This document shows positions 35,841-41,574 of a stretch of DNA of 64,000 bases, one piece after another; position 1 is the first letter of the stretch; every line of letters starts with the position of its first letter. Position numbers and translations under genes: made by a program. The stretch is from Chryseobacterium flavum. Lineage in GTDB: Bacteria > Bacteroidota > Bacteroidia > Flavobacteriales > Weeksellaceae. The notes beneath the pieces are model-generated. The model had not been told where the DNA came from. It saw only the letters and a list, made by a program, of their open reading frames with translations, and did not search any database. The stretch covers positions 310,001-374,000 of the forward strand of contig NZ_QNUE01000002.1 of assembly GCF_003385595.1 (NCBI RefSeq), written 5' to 3'.

Positions 35841-35876
35841 TACGACAAGTTCTGTCGCTACTCCCTCCTACCTTTG
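35841..35876 (+). promoter_or_regulatory. Shared operator-promoter C (patatin gene)
   Basis: TACGACA-AGTTC-TGTCGC at 35841-35858, then 10 nt, then TACCTTTG at 35869-35876. The transcript would have a leader of about 120 nt before the patatin-like gene at 36005 and includes a 12-codon frame. Confidence 0.75.
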
Positions 35877-35902
35877 CTTTACAAAAAACAACTAAAAAAG
35901 CA

Positions 35903-35941
35903 ATGAAATCTGAATACAGAAACACAACTTTATTCTACTAA
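35903..35941 (+). CDS. Possible 12-residue leader ORF
   Basis: ATG to TAA encoding MKSEYRNTTLFY, about 20 nt after the predicted transcription start of promoter C. It is preceded by ACAACTAAAAAAG, closely like the ACAACTAAAACATC that precedes the patatin start at 36005. The repeated leader suggests that both starts may be used. It could be a chance frame. Confidence 0.25.
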   Translation: MKSEYRNTTLFY

Positions 35942-36004
35942 AAATGTGTTTTCTATAGATTTAAGATTGTACATGTCCTTTTTTAAAAACAACTAAAACA
36001 TCAC

Positions 36005-37042
36005 ATGAAAAAGACAACCATTCTTTCTTTGGACGGGGGTGGAATAAGGGGGATTGTAACCTGCATTATTCTACGCTACATAGAAGAACAGCTCCAGTAC
36101 TATGATAAACCGAGTGCCAAGCTCGGGGATTATTTTGATCTGGTTGCAGGCAGCAGTACAGGAGGTCTGATTGCGTCTATTATCTTATGCCCCGATGAAA
36201 CCCGGAAAGCAAAGTATTCTATTCAGAAAGGATTAGAACTTTATGCTGAAAAGGGTGGTGACATCTTCCAGGTATCCTTTTGGGAAAAACTGGTTAATCC
36301 ATTCGGATTGCTGAACGAAAAAATTTCCCAGGAAGCACTTGAAAAAAATCTGAATGATTTTTTTGGAAATTTAGAACTAAAAGAATTAATAAAACCATGT
36401 TTAATAACAAGTTATGATATAGAAAACAGAAGAGCTAAACTTTTCAATTCATGGGAAGCGAATCTTAGTACGGATAATTTTTATGTAAAAGATATCTGCC
36501 GGGCAACAGCAGCAGCTCCCACTTATTTCAGTCCTATACAGATCAAGTCCATGTACGGACAGATTTTTAGTCTGATTGATGGAGGAATGTTTGCGAATAA
36601 TCCAGCCCTCTGTGCCTATGCGGAAGCCCGGAAAATTCCTTTTGCTGAAGTATTGAAAAACCATCAGAAAGCCAACCATCCCGGAGTTAACGATATGATC
36701 ATTATCTCTATAGGAACAGGTGTTGAAGCCAGGCCTTATTCTTTTAAGAGACTGGAAAAAGCAGGAAAAATAGGCTGGGTAAATCCCATCATTGATATTC
36801 TGATGTCTGCCAATGCAGAAACAGTGGATTATCAGCTATGCCAAATGTTCCAGACTTTAGGTTTAAGAAACCAGAAAAATTATTACCGGCTGAACCCTTC
36901 ACTAAAAAATGCTTCTCCTGCAATGGATAATGTAAGGCGCTCTAATATTGAGAACCTGATACAGGCAGGTCTGAGCTATATTGATGACCATAGAGACACT
37001 TTAAATCAAATTGTACAAAAGCTCATCAAAAACAAAATATAA
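36005..37042 (+). CDS. Patatin-like phospholipase
   Basis: 345 residues with one patatin domain. The oxyanion loop is DGGGIRG (residues 10-16), the nucleophile is Ser51 in GSSTG, and the catalytic Asp is D192 in IDGGMFANNP. The family hydrolyses acyl chains of phospholipids through a Ser-Asp dyad. There is no signal peptide, so it acts from the cytoplasm on the inner membrane. It is related to the patatin effectors of anti-phage systems, but no cyclic-nucleotide synthase or other sensor gene is next to it. Instead it shares an operator with the M15, acidic-protein and WYL genes. A membrane-damaging effector is plausible; a housekeeping lysophospholipase is the alternative. Confidence 0.9.
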   Translation: MKKTTILSLDGGGIRGIVTCIILRYIEEQLQYYDKPSAKLGDYFDLVAGSSTGGLIASIILCPDETRKAKYSIQKGLELYAEKGGDIFQVSFWEKLVNPFGLLNEKISQEALEKNLNDFFGNLELKELIKPCLITSYDIENRRAKLFNSWEANLSTDNFYVKDICRATAAAPTYFSPIQIKSMYGQIFSLIDGGMFANNPALCAYAEARKIPFAEVLKNHQKANHPGVNDMIIISIGTGVEARPYSFKRLEKAGKIGWVNPIIDILMSANAETVDYQLCQMFQTLGLRNQKNYYRLNPSLKNASPAMDNVRRSNIENLIQAGLSYIDDHRDTLNQIVQKLIKNKI

Positions 37043-37086
37043 GCTTTTAAGCTTATACTGCTTTATTATAAGCTTTTAAGCTTATA
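37038..37086. repeat. Two identical 20-bp inverted repeats at the 3' end of the patatin gene
   Basis: TATAAGCTT-TT-AAGCTTATA occurs at 37038-37057 and again at 37067-37086, with the stop codon inside the first copy. Each is a perfect 9-bp inverted repeat with a TT centre. They may be mRNA 3' hairpins or protein-binding sites. The true terminator is about 150 nt further on. Confidence 0.6.
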
Positions 37087-37233
37087 TATCTTTACTGATT
37101 TCTAAAGAAGTAACATTTCTCAAATAAATCAGCATATAATACTCTCAACAGGAAACATCAGCCTGCCAGAACTACTATATCAACTATTCAGTAACCTTAA
37201 CCATGAATTATATTACAGATTTTTCTTAGAATT

Positions 37234-37266
37234 AAAAATAGCTCAAATTTTTTGAGCTATTTTTTT
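37234..37266 (+). terminator. Terminator of the patatin transcript
   Basis: A 14-bp stem, AAAAATAGCTCAAA against TTTGAGCTATTTTT, with a 3-nt loop and further T residues. It ends 1 nt before operator D, so the patatin unit is insulated from the next gene. Confidence 0.88.
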
Positions 37267-37267
37267 A

Positions 37268-37303
37268 TACGTCGAGTTTTGTCGCCACTGCCTGTTACTT
37301 TTG
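37268..37303 (+). promoter_or_regulatory. Shared operator-promoter D (acidic-protein gene)
   Basis: TACGTCG-AGTTT-TGTCGC at 37268-37285, then 10 nt, then TACTTTTG at 37296-37303. The next gene on this strand is the 56-codon frame at 37427, after a leader of about 115 nt. The region 37043-37426 otherwise contains only the repeats and terminator listed. Confidence 0.75.
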
Positions 37304-37426
37304 AAATATAAAAACAATCGCAAAAAAAAAGTCAGTAAAAAATTAAAAAAGGCCTTTGAATTCAAGATGCATCAACACTGACCCCCTCAGTATGTTCAAT
37401 TTTATCAAACCTTAAAGCACAAAAAC

Positions 37427-37597
37427 ATGGAGACAACCAATCACAACCCAGATATAATTTTTGATGAAGACCTCTACACAATAGAATGGAGCGACATTGA
37501 AAATGCAGAGATGGATTATGAAAACTATCTCAACGATATTGAAAATTTCTTCAGGCATGATTTCGAAAATGATATCTTCGAAGAAGACACACTTTAA
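37427..37597 (+). CDS. 56-residue strongly acidic protein of unknown function
   Basis: ATG at 37427 to TAA at 37595-37597. The 56 residues contain 10 Glu and 9 Asp but only one Arg and no Lys, giving a net charge near -18. Aromatic residues are spaced through it (IEWSDIEN, DYENYLND, ENFFRHDFEN). The composition and size recall DNA-mimic and anti-repressor proteins, and small acidic immunity proteins. It stands alone between operator-promoter D and a terminator, so it forms its own unit within the shared regulon. I do not recognise a family. Its reality rests on the dedicated promoter and terminator and on the non-random composition. Confidence 0.65.
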   Translation: METTNHNPDIIFDEDLYTIEWSDIENAEMDYENYLNDIENFFRHDFENDIFEEDTL

Positions 37598-37784
37598 ACA
37601 AATCAACTGATAACAAGCCCGAGCTGCTCACTATTTTTATGCATCCATAATGCATTCACTGCAATCTCGTCAAATTTATGTATCACCTTTGAACTCACCA
37701 TTCACAAAAGAGGGCAGCCGGAGCTTAGTATCAGACAAATCCACGAGCATGTTATAAGTGCTCTAATTATAACCTGACATCTCA

Positions 37785-37838
37785 TGAAACCAACGAACTT
37801 TTCTGCAACAACAGGGAATAGTTGGTTTCATTTTTTTT
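37785..37838 (+). terminator. Terminator of the acidic-protein transcript
   Basis: TGAAACCAAC (37785-37794) and GTTGGTTTCA (37821-37830) form a perfect 10-bp stem with a 26-nt loop, followed by T8. The loop is longer than usual. Confidence 0.7.
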
Positions 37839-37866
37839 AAACAGAAATTAAAATAATTAGTACTTT

Positions 37867-37894
37867 AAAATGGGTTCTTATTAAAACCCATTTT
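37867..37894. repeat. Perfect inverted repeat between the acidic-protein and WYL genes
   Basis: AAAATGGGTT and AACCCATTTT around an 8-nt loop. It may be a back-up terminator, since the right arm ends in four T, or a regulatory site. Confidence 0.5.
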
Positions 37895-38013
37895 CGAAAT
37901 AAAATGAAATACTAAATTTTATGGTAAATAAATCTGAATATTTCATTCACCAAAACTTTAAACGTAAAAATTTTACAAAAAAGATTTTTTAGGTTAATTC
38001 ATAAAAATTAAAA

Positions 38014-38049
38014 TACGACATATTTTGTCGTATTAACCTCTTATATTTG
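38014..38049 (+). promoter_or_regulatory. Shared operator-promoter E (WYL regulator, best palindrome)
   Basis: The inverted repeat extends to 9-bp arms, AATACGACA-N5-TGTCGTATT, at 38012-38034. From the last base of the core half-site (38031) there are 10 nt to the -7 element TATATTTG at 38042-38049. The WYL gene starts 17 nt later, so the regulator gene carries the strongest form of the site, as expected for autoregulation. Confidence 0.8.
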
Positions 38050-38066
38050 TCTTTCAAAATTTTACC

Positions 38067-38987
38067 ATGAAGAAAGATTTTTACCTGACACGATATGCTT
38101 TGATTATAAAAAGACTGGAAAATTCTCCGGCGACCTATTCACAGCTGGAAGAATACCTTTTAAACTCTTTTGAATTTCAGGATGCCGGAATCAAGAGTTA
38201 TTCGATCCGTACCCTGCAAAGGGATATCCGTGAGATTTCTGATCTCTTTAATCTTTCCATTCATAATAAAAAAAAGGGTGATAACCGGTATTATATTGAA
38301 AGCCGTCCTATTATGGAAGTGGATGAATACAATCAAAAGCTGCTGGAATCATTTCAGGTGAGCAATGCGCTTAATCTTCATCCTGATTTTTCAAATTTAA
38401 TCTTCTTTGAAACCCGTAAACCTACAGGTGTGGAACATTTCTATGACCTATTCTTTGCCATCCGCAATAAAAGGGTAATTACTTTTGAGCATTATAACTT
38501 TAAAAACAAACTCATGACTTCCCGTAAAGTCCATCCCCTGGCTTTAAAGGAATCCAAAGACCGGTGGTATCTTATTGCAATAGATACCAAAGACAAAATT
38601 CTGAAGTCATTCGGACTGGACCGGATTAATTATCTGGATGTGGGAAAAAATAAATTCCGTGAAAAATATAATTTTAATTTCAGGGAGCATTTTAAGAATG
38701 CTTTCGGAGTAATGAATCTGGCAGAACAGAAGCCCCAGAATATTGTGCTGAAATGCAGCCGTCATCAGGGAGAATATATCAGAAGTTTCCCACTCCATCA
38801 ATCGCAGAAAGAAACCAAAGAGACCCCGGAAGAAATCTACTTTGAGTTCTTCCTTCATCCTACGTATGATTTTATGCAGGAAATACTTTCATATGGAAAA
38901 GAAGTAACCGTCTTAGAACCGAAAGGTTTAGTTGATGAGATCCGTAATCATCTTCAGGAGTCACTGAACCGCTATCTTGAAAGCTGA
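38067..38987 (+). CDS. WYL-domain transcriptional regulator
   Basis: 306 residues. An N-terminal winged helix (YSQLEEYLLNSF to YSIRTLQRDIREISDLF, residues 24-62) is followed by the WYL domain, with the naming motif at W167-Y168-L169 in DRWYLIAID. A C-terminal WCX-like extension (about 222-300) completes it. WYL proteins bind nucleic acid or nucleotide ligands and control DNA-damage responses (PafBC, DriD) and phage-defence operons (BrxR, CapW). The gene carries the cluster's most symmetric operator in its own promoter. It is the obvious candidate for binding all five sites. Whether it activates or represses is not decided by the sequence. Confidence 0.9.
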   Translation: MKKDFYLTRYALIIKRLENSPATYSQLEEYLLNSFEFQDAGIKSYSIRTLQRDIREISDLFNLSIHNKKKGDNRYYIESRPIMEVDEYNQKLLESFQVSNALNLHPDFSNLIFFETRKPTGVEHFYDLFFAIRNKRVITFEHYNFKNKLMTSRKVHPLALKESKDRWYLIAIDTKDKILKSFGLDRINYLDVGKNKFREKYNFNFREHFKNAFGVMNLAEQKPQNIVLKCSRHQGEYIRSFPLHQSQKETKETPEEIYFEFFLHPTYDFMQEILSYGKEVTVLEPKGLVDEIRNHLQESLNRYLES

Positions 38988-39042
38988 AAACAAATCATTT
39001 CATCTCATATTTTTTAAGTATATTTACATAAATATACCTGGT

Positions 39043-39663
39043 TTGAGAGCTTTATTTATTTGCACCTGCTTCTTTATTTCTTCATTTTGCCTGTCACAGC
39101 AAAAGGAGGAGTTCAGGCTTGTAAAAAGCTATTATAATCAACACCGGAGTATGCTGAATCAGGAATTCAGAAAAAAATTTGATGCCGAACCCAATACCTT
39201 TAAAAAACAGGCCATAAAGGGAGATTTTCTTTACTTCATGAAAAAAATGGACAGTATTGAAAATACAGCATTGATAGGTGCTCTGCTGAAAGTAAGGAAT
39301 CTTGAAGATCTTGAGTCTATAAAAATGTCAAAAGGAGCATTCAGAGAAAGGCCCGGAAATACTGCAGAAACAGCCCCCGATTATCCCGGAGGAATCAATA
39401 CACTGAGACAGGAGGTTGCAGATCTTATTTATGTAGATGCCGTTTACTCGGAAGCCAAAACAGTAAAAACAAGTGTTGCTTTTATTGTAGAAAAAGACGG
39501 AAGCATCAGTAATGTTCATGCACAGGGCGATAATTTCACTTTTAACCGTCAGGCTGAAATTGCCTTATACTCTATTTCTGAAAAATTCCTTCCGGCTTTA
39601 ACCAAAGGAGATCCGGCAAGATTTCAATTCAGGCTTCCTTTAACTTTAACTATGGCAGAATAA
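39043..39663 (+). CDS. Secreted protein with TonB C-terminal-like domain
   Basis: About 206 residues if a TTG at 39043 is used (MRALFICTCFFISSFCLSQ signal). Another TTG at 38977, overlapping the end of the WYL gene, would add 22 residues; no ATG is available before the domain. The C-terminal part, DYPGGINTLRQEVADL to TSVAFIVEKDGSISNVHAQG and FRLPLTLTM, has the layout of the TonB_C domain found in many periplasmic Bacteroidota proteins. There is no proline-rich span or N-terminal anchor, so it is not a normal TonB. The stop overlaps the tadA start (TAATG), so the two genes are coupled. Confidence 0.65.
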   Translation: MRALFICTCFFISSFCLSQQKEEFRLVKSYYNQHRSMLNQEFRKKFDAEPNTFKKQAIKGDFLYFMKKMDSIENTALIGALLKVRNLEDLESIKMSKGAFRERPGNTAETAPDYPGGINTLRQEVADLIYVDAVYSEAKTVKTSVAFIVEKDGSISNVHAQGDNFTFNRQAEIALYSISEKFLPALTKGDPARFQFRLPLTLTMAE

Positions 39664-40094
39664 TGTTTACTGATGAATATTATATGAAAATGGCTCTGCA
39701 GGAAGCAGAAGCTGCCCTGGGAAAAGATGAAGTCCCTATTGGATGTATAGTAGTTTCTAATAACCGGATCATTGCAAGAGCCCATAATCTTACAGAAACC
39801 TTGAATGATGTTACTGCCCATGCAGAAATGCAGGCCATTACTTCCGCAGCTAATTTCCTGGGAGGAAAATATCTTAAAAACTGTACACTGTATGTAACGT
39901 TAGAACCTTGTGTAATGTGCTCGGGAGCCCTTTCGTGGTCTCAGATCTCAAAAGTTGTCATCGGGGCAAGAGACGAACAGAGAGGATTTATCAACAAAAA
40001 TTTGTCCCTTCATCCCAAAACAGAAATTATAACAGGGGTTATGGAACATGAATGCTCCACCATTGTTAAGGAATTTTTTAAAAGTAAAAGATAG
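39663..40094 (+). CDS. tadA: tRNA-specific adenosine-34 deaminase
   Basis: 143 residues. Zinc ligands are H53 (HAEMQAI, with E55 the proton shuttle) and C83/C86 (PCVMCSGAL). The N-terminal helix YYMKMALQEAEAAL and the block DEVPIGCIVV are standard for TadA. It converts A34 to inosine in the tRNA-Arg(ACG) anticodon. Guanine deaminases share the fold but lack the ARD-type C-terminal block seen here as VVIGARDEQRGFINKN. Start codon overlaps the upstream stop. Confidence 0.9.
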   Translation: MFTDEYYMKMALQEAEAALGKDEVPIGCIVVSNNRIIARAHNLTETLNDVTAHAEMQAITSAANFLGGKYLKNCTLYVTLEPCVMCSGALSWSQISKVVIGARDEQRGFINKNLSLHPKTEIITGVMEHECSTIVKEFFKSKR

Positions 40095-40116
40095 CAGCAT
40101 ACTAGCTTATTCCTGA

Positions 40117-40653
40117 TTATTTTGAAGGATTAAAAATAGAGTACATTATCAGATCAAAATAGTCACCATCTTTTTTGACATGTTGTTTTAAAACAGCCTC
40201 TTTCTCCATTCCTATCTTTTCCATAATTTTTCCTGAGGCAGGATTGTGAATAAAATGAGTCGCGAAAATTTTATTGAGATTAAGTTGGCTGAAACCAAAA
40301 TTCACAATTGCTTTGGCAGCTTCAGTTACATATCCTTTATTCCAGTAAGGCATTCCTATCCAATATCCAAGCTCTGCTTTGTCATCATCACGGTCATGAA
40401 GACCTATAGCACCTATAATGTGCCATTCTTTATTCCGTATACCAAAAGTATAACCAGTATTGTTTTTAAAAGATTCCTCGGACATTTTGATCCAGAGCCT
40501 GGCATCATTATCAGTATATGGATGTGGAATATTAGACGTCAGATCAGAATAAATCCGATGCTGAAGATAGTTAGTAATCAACGGAATATCTTTTTCTTCC
40601 AGCTTAGAAAGGACAAGCCTCTCCGTTTCCAGCACAGGAAATTCTTTTATCAT
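40117..40653 (-). CDS. GNAT N-acetyltransferase (RimJ/RimL type)
   Basis: 178 residues. The N-terminal LETERLVLSKLEEKDIPLI, the central IGAIGLHDRDDDKAELGYWIGMPYWNKGYVTEA and the C-terminal HFIHNPASGKIMEKIGM form the acetyltransferase_3 pattern, with the acetyl-CoA loop in WNKGYVTEA. Substrates range from ribosomal protein N-termini to small molecules, and the sequence does not tell which. It ends 22 nt from the convergent tadA gene and lies downstream of coaX on the same strand. Confidence 0.85.
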   Translation of the reverse strand: MIKEFPVLETERLVLSKLEEKDIPLITNYLQHRIYSDLTSNIPHPYTDNDARLWIKMSEESFKNNTGYTFGIRNKEWHIIGAIGLHDRDDDKAELGYWIGMPYWNKGYVTEAAKAIVNFGFSQLNLNKIFATHFIHNPASGKIMEKIGMEKEAVLKQHVKKDGDYFDLIMYSIFNPSK

Positions 40654-40712
40654 ATGTGATTGGTTTTTATTAATAACAATTTGGACATGGCTTTCCCAAC
40701 TTACCTTTGAAG

Positions 40713-41471
40713 TTACAGGTCTTTACCCAGGAAGTAAAGCCCTTTCAGGGTATGAAGCCTGTCCATGACATGAATTTTATCCGTCAGGGGCTTGTATACA
40801 TGAGAAACACCACCGGTTGCGACTACAAAACAATCGTCATTAACCTCATCATTGATTCGGTTAATAAAGCCTTCAACCATTCCCAGGAAACCATATACCA
40901 TCCCGCTCTGCATACAGGTTACCGTATCCAGCCCCAGAACTGATTTAGGTTTTTTCAGCTCGATGTCAGGGAGCTGTGCTGTCTGGCTGATCAGTGAATT
41001 TAACGAAGTAACTATTCCCGGTGCAATAATAACGCCTAATGTCTCCCCGTTTTCGGCTACACAGCTGGCAGTAAGAGCGGTTCCGAAATCGATAATAATC
41101 TTTTTCCTGTCCGGATACAGATTATGAGCAGCTACAAGATTTGCATAAATATCTGTTCCCATCTGTTTTGATTTTGCCTGAACGCCTGAGGGTGTTGTTC
41201 TGTCAACAATAACAGGAAGAATCCCATGTATTTTTTTAATTCCGGAGCTCATTACTTTAGTAAGCTGCGGAACCACAGATCCTATAATCACTTTGTCAAT
41301 TTCTTTAGGCTCAATTTTATAGGTCTGATACAGCATCAGCATCTGCACATAAAGTTCGTCTGCGGTCCGGTAAGGTTTTGTATTGATTACCCAAGAAATA
41401 TCACAGTTATCTCCATTGAAAAGACCAAATCGGATGTTACTGTTCCCTACATTTATTACAATTGAATTCAT
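40713..41471 (-). CDS. coaX: Type III pantothenate kinase
   Basis: 252 residues. VNVGNSNIRFGLF is the N-terminal phosphate loop, GVQAKSKQMGTDIYANLVAAH and IIIDFGTALTASCV the pantothenate/ATP blocks, and GVIIAPGIVTSLNSL and VVATGGVSHV the rest of the ASKHA fold. It makes 4'-phosphopantothenate, the first step of CoA synthesis, and is insensitive to CoA feedback in this class. It has its own -7 element upstream. Confidence 0.95.
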   Translation of the reverse strand: MNSIVINVGNSNIRFGLFNGDNCDISWVINTKPYRTADELYVQMLMLYQTYKIEPKEIDKVIIGSVVPQLTKVMSSGIKKIHGILPVIVDRTTPSGVQAKSKQMGTDIYANLVAAHNLYPDRKKIIIDFGTALTASCVAENGETLGVIIAPGIVTSLNSLISQTAQLPDIELKKPKSVLGLDTVTCMQSGMVYGFLGMVEGFINRINDEVNDDCFVVATGGVSHVYKPLTDKIHVMDRLHTLKGLYFLGKDL

Positions 41472-41511
41472 TTATATTTTAACAGGCTATGATTTGAAAA
41501 AATTTTCCTCC

Positions 41512-41519
41512 CAAATTTA
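41512..41519 (-). promoter_or_regulatory. -7 element of coaX
   Basis: TAAATTTG on the minus strand, about 40 nt before the coaX ATG and just beyond the terminator of the M1 peptidase gene. Confidence 0.5.
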
Positions 41520-41526
41520 TAAAAAA

Positions 41527-41558
41527 ATAAAAGGAGTACTTTCAAATACTCCTTTTAT
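41527..41558 (-). terminator. Terminator of the M1 peptidase gene
   Basis: ATAAAAGGAGTA and TACTCCTTTTAT pair around an 8-nt loop, and on the minus strand the hairpin is followed by a run of T. Confidence 0.8.
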
Positions 41559-41574
41559 CTATATGTTTATCGTT

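Larger units (their letters stand above)
37598..38066. other. Intergenic region before the WYL gene
   Basis: 469 bases with no convincing gene. It contains a terminator (37785-37838), a second perfect inverted repeat (37867-37894) and operator-promoter E. The rest (37598-37780) shows nothing recognisable and could be an untranslated 3' region of the acidic-protein transcript. Confidence 0.5.

Noticed and set aside
35313-37042. Prophage or prophage remnant suggested by the endolysin-like peptidase
   Set aside because: No integrase, terminase, capsid, tail or holin gene, no att-like direct repeats, and base composition resembles the neighbours.
36005-37042. CBASS system with a CapV phospholipase
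   Set aside because: No CD-NTase, E1/E2, JAB or HORMA/TRIP13 gene lies within the window, so the patatin alone does not make a CBASS operon.
37412-37606. 64-residue frame on the minus strand opposite the acidic protein
   Set aside because: It is the shadow of the plus-strand frame, with no promoter element on its side.
37784-37840. 18-residue frame within the terminator after the acidic-protein gene
   Set aside because: It coincides exactly with the hairpin and T-run and has no promoter; the coding look is explained by the stem sequence.
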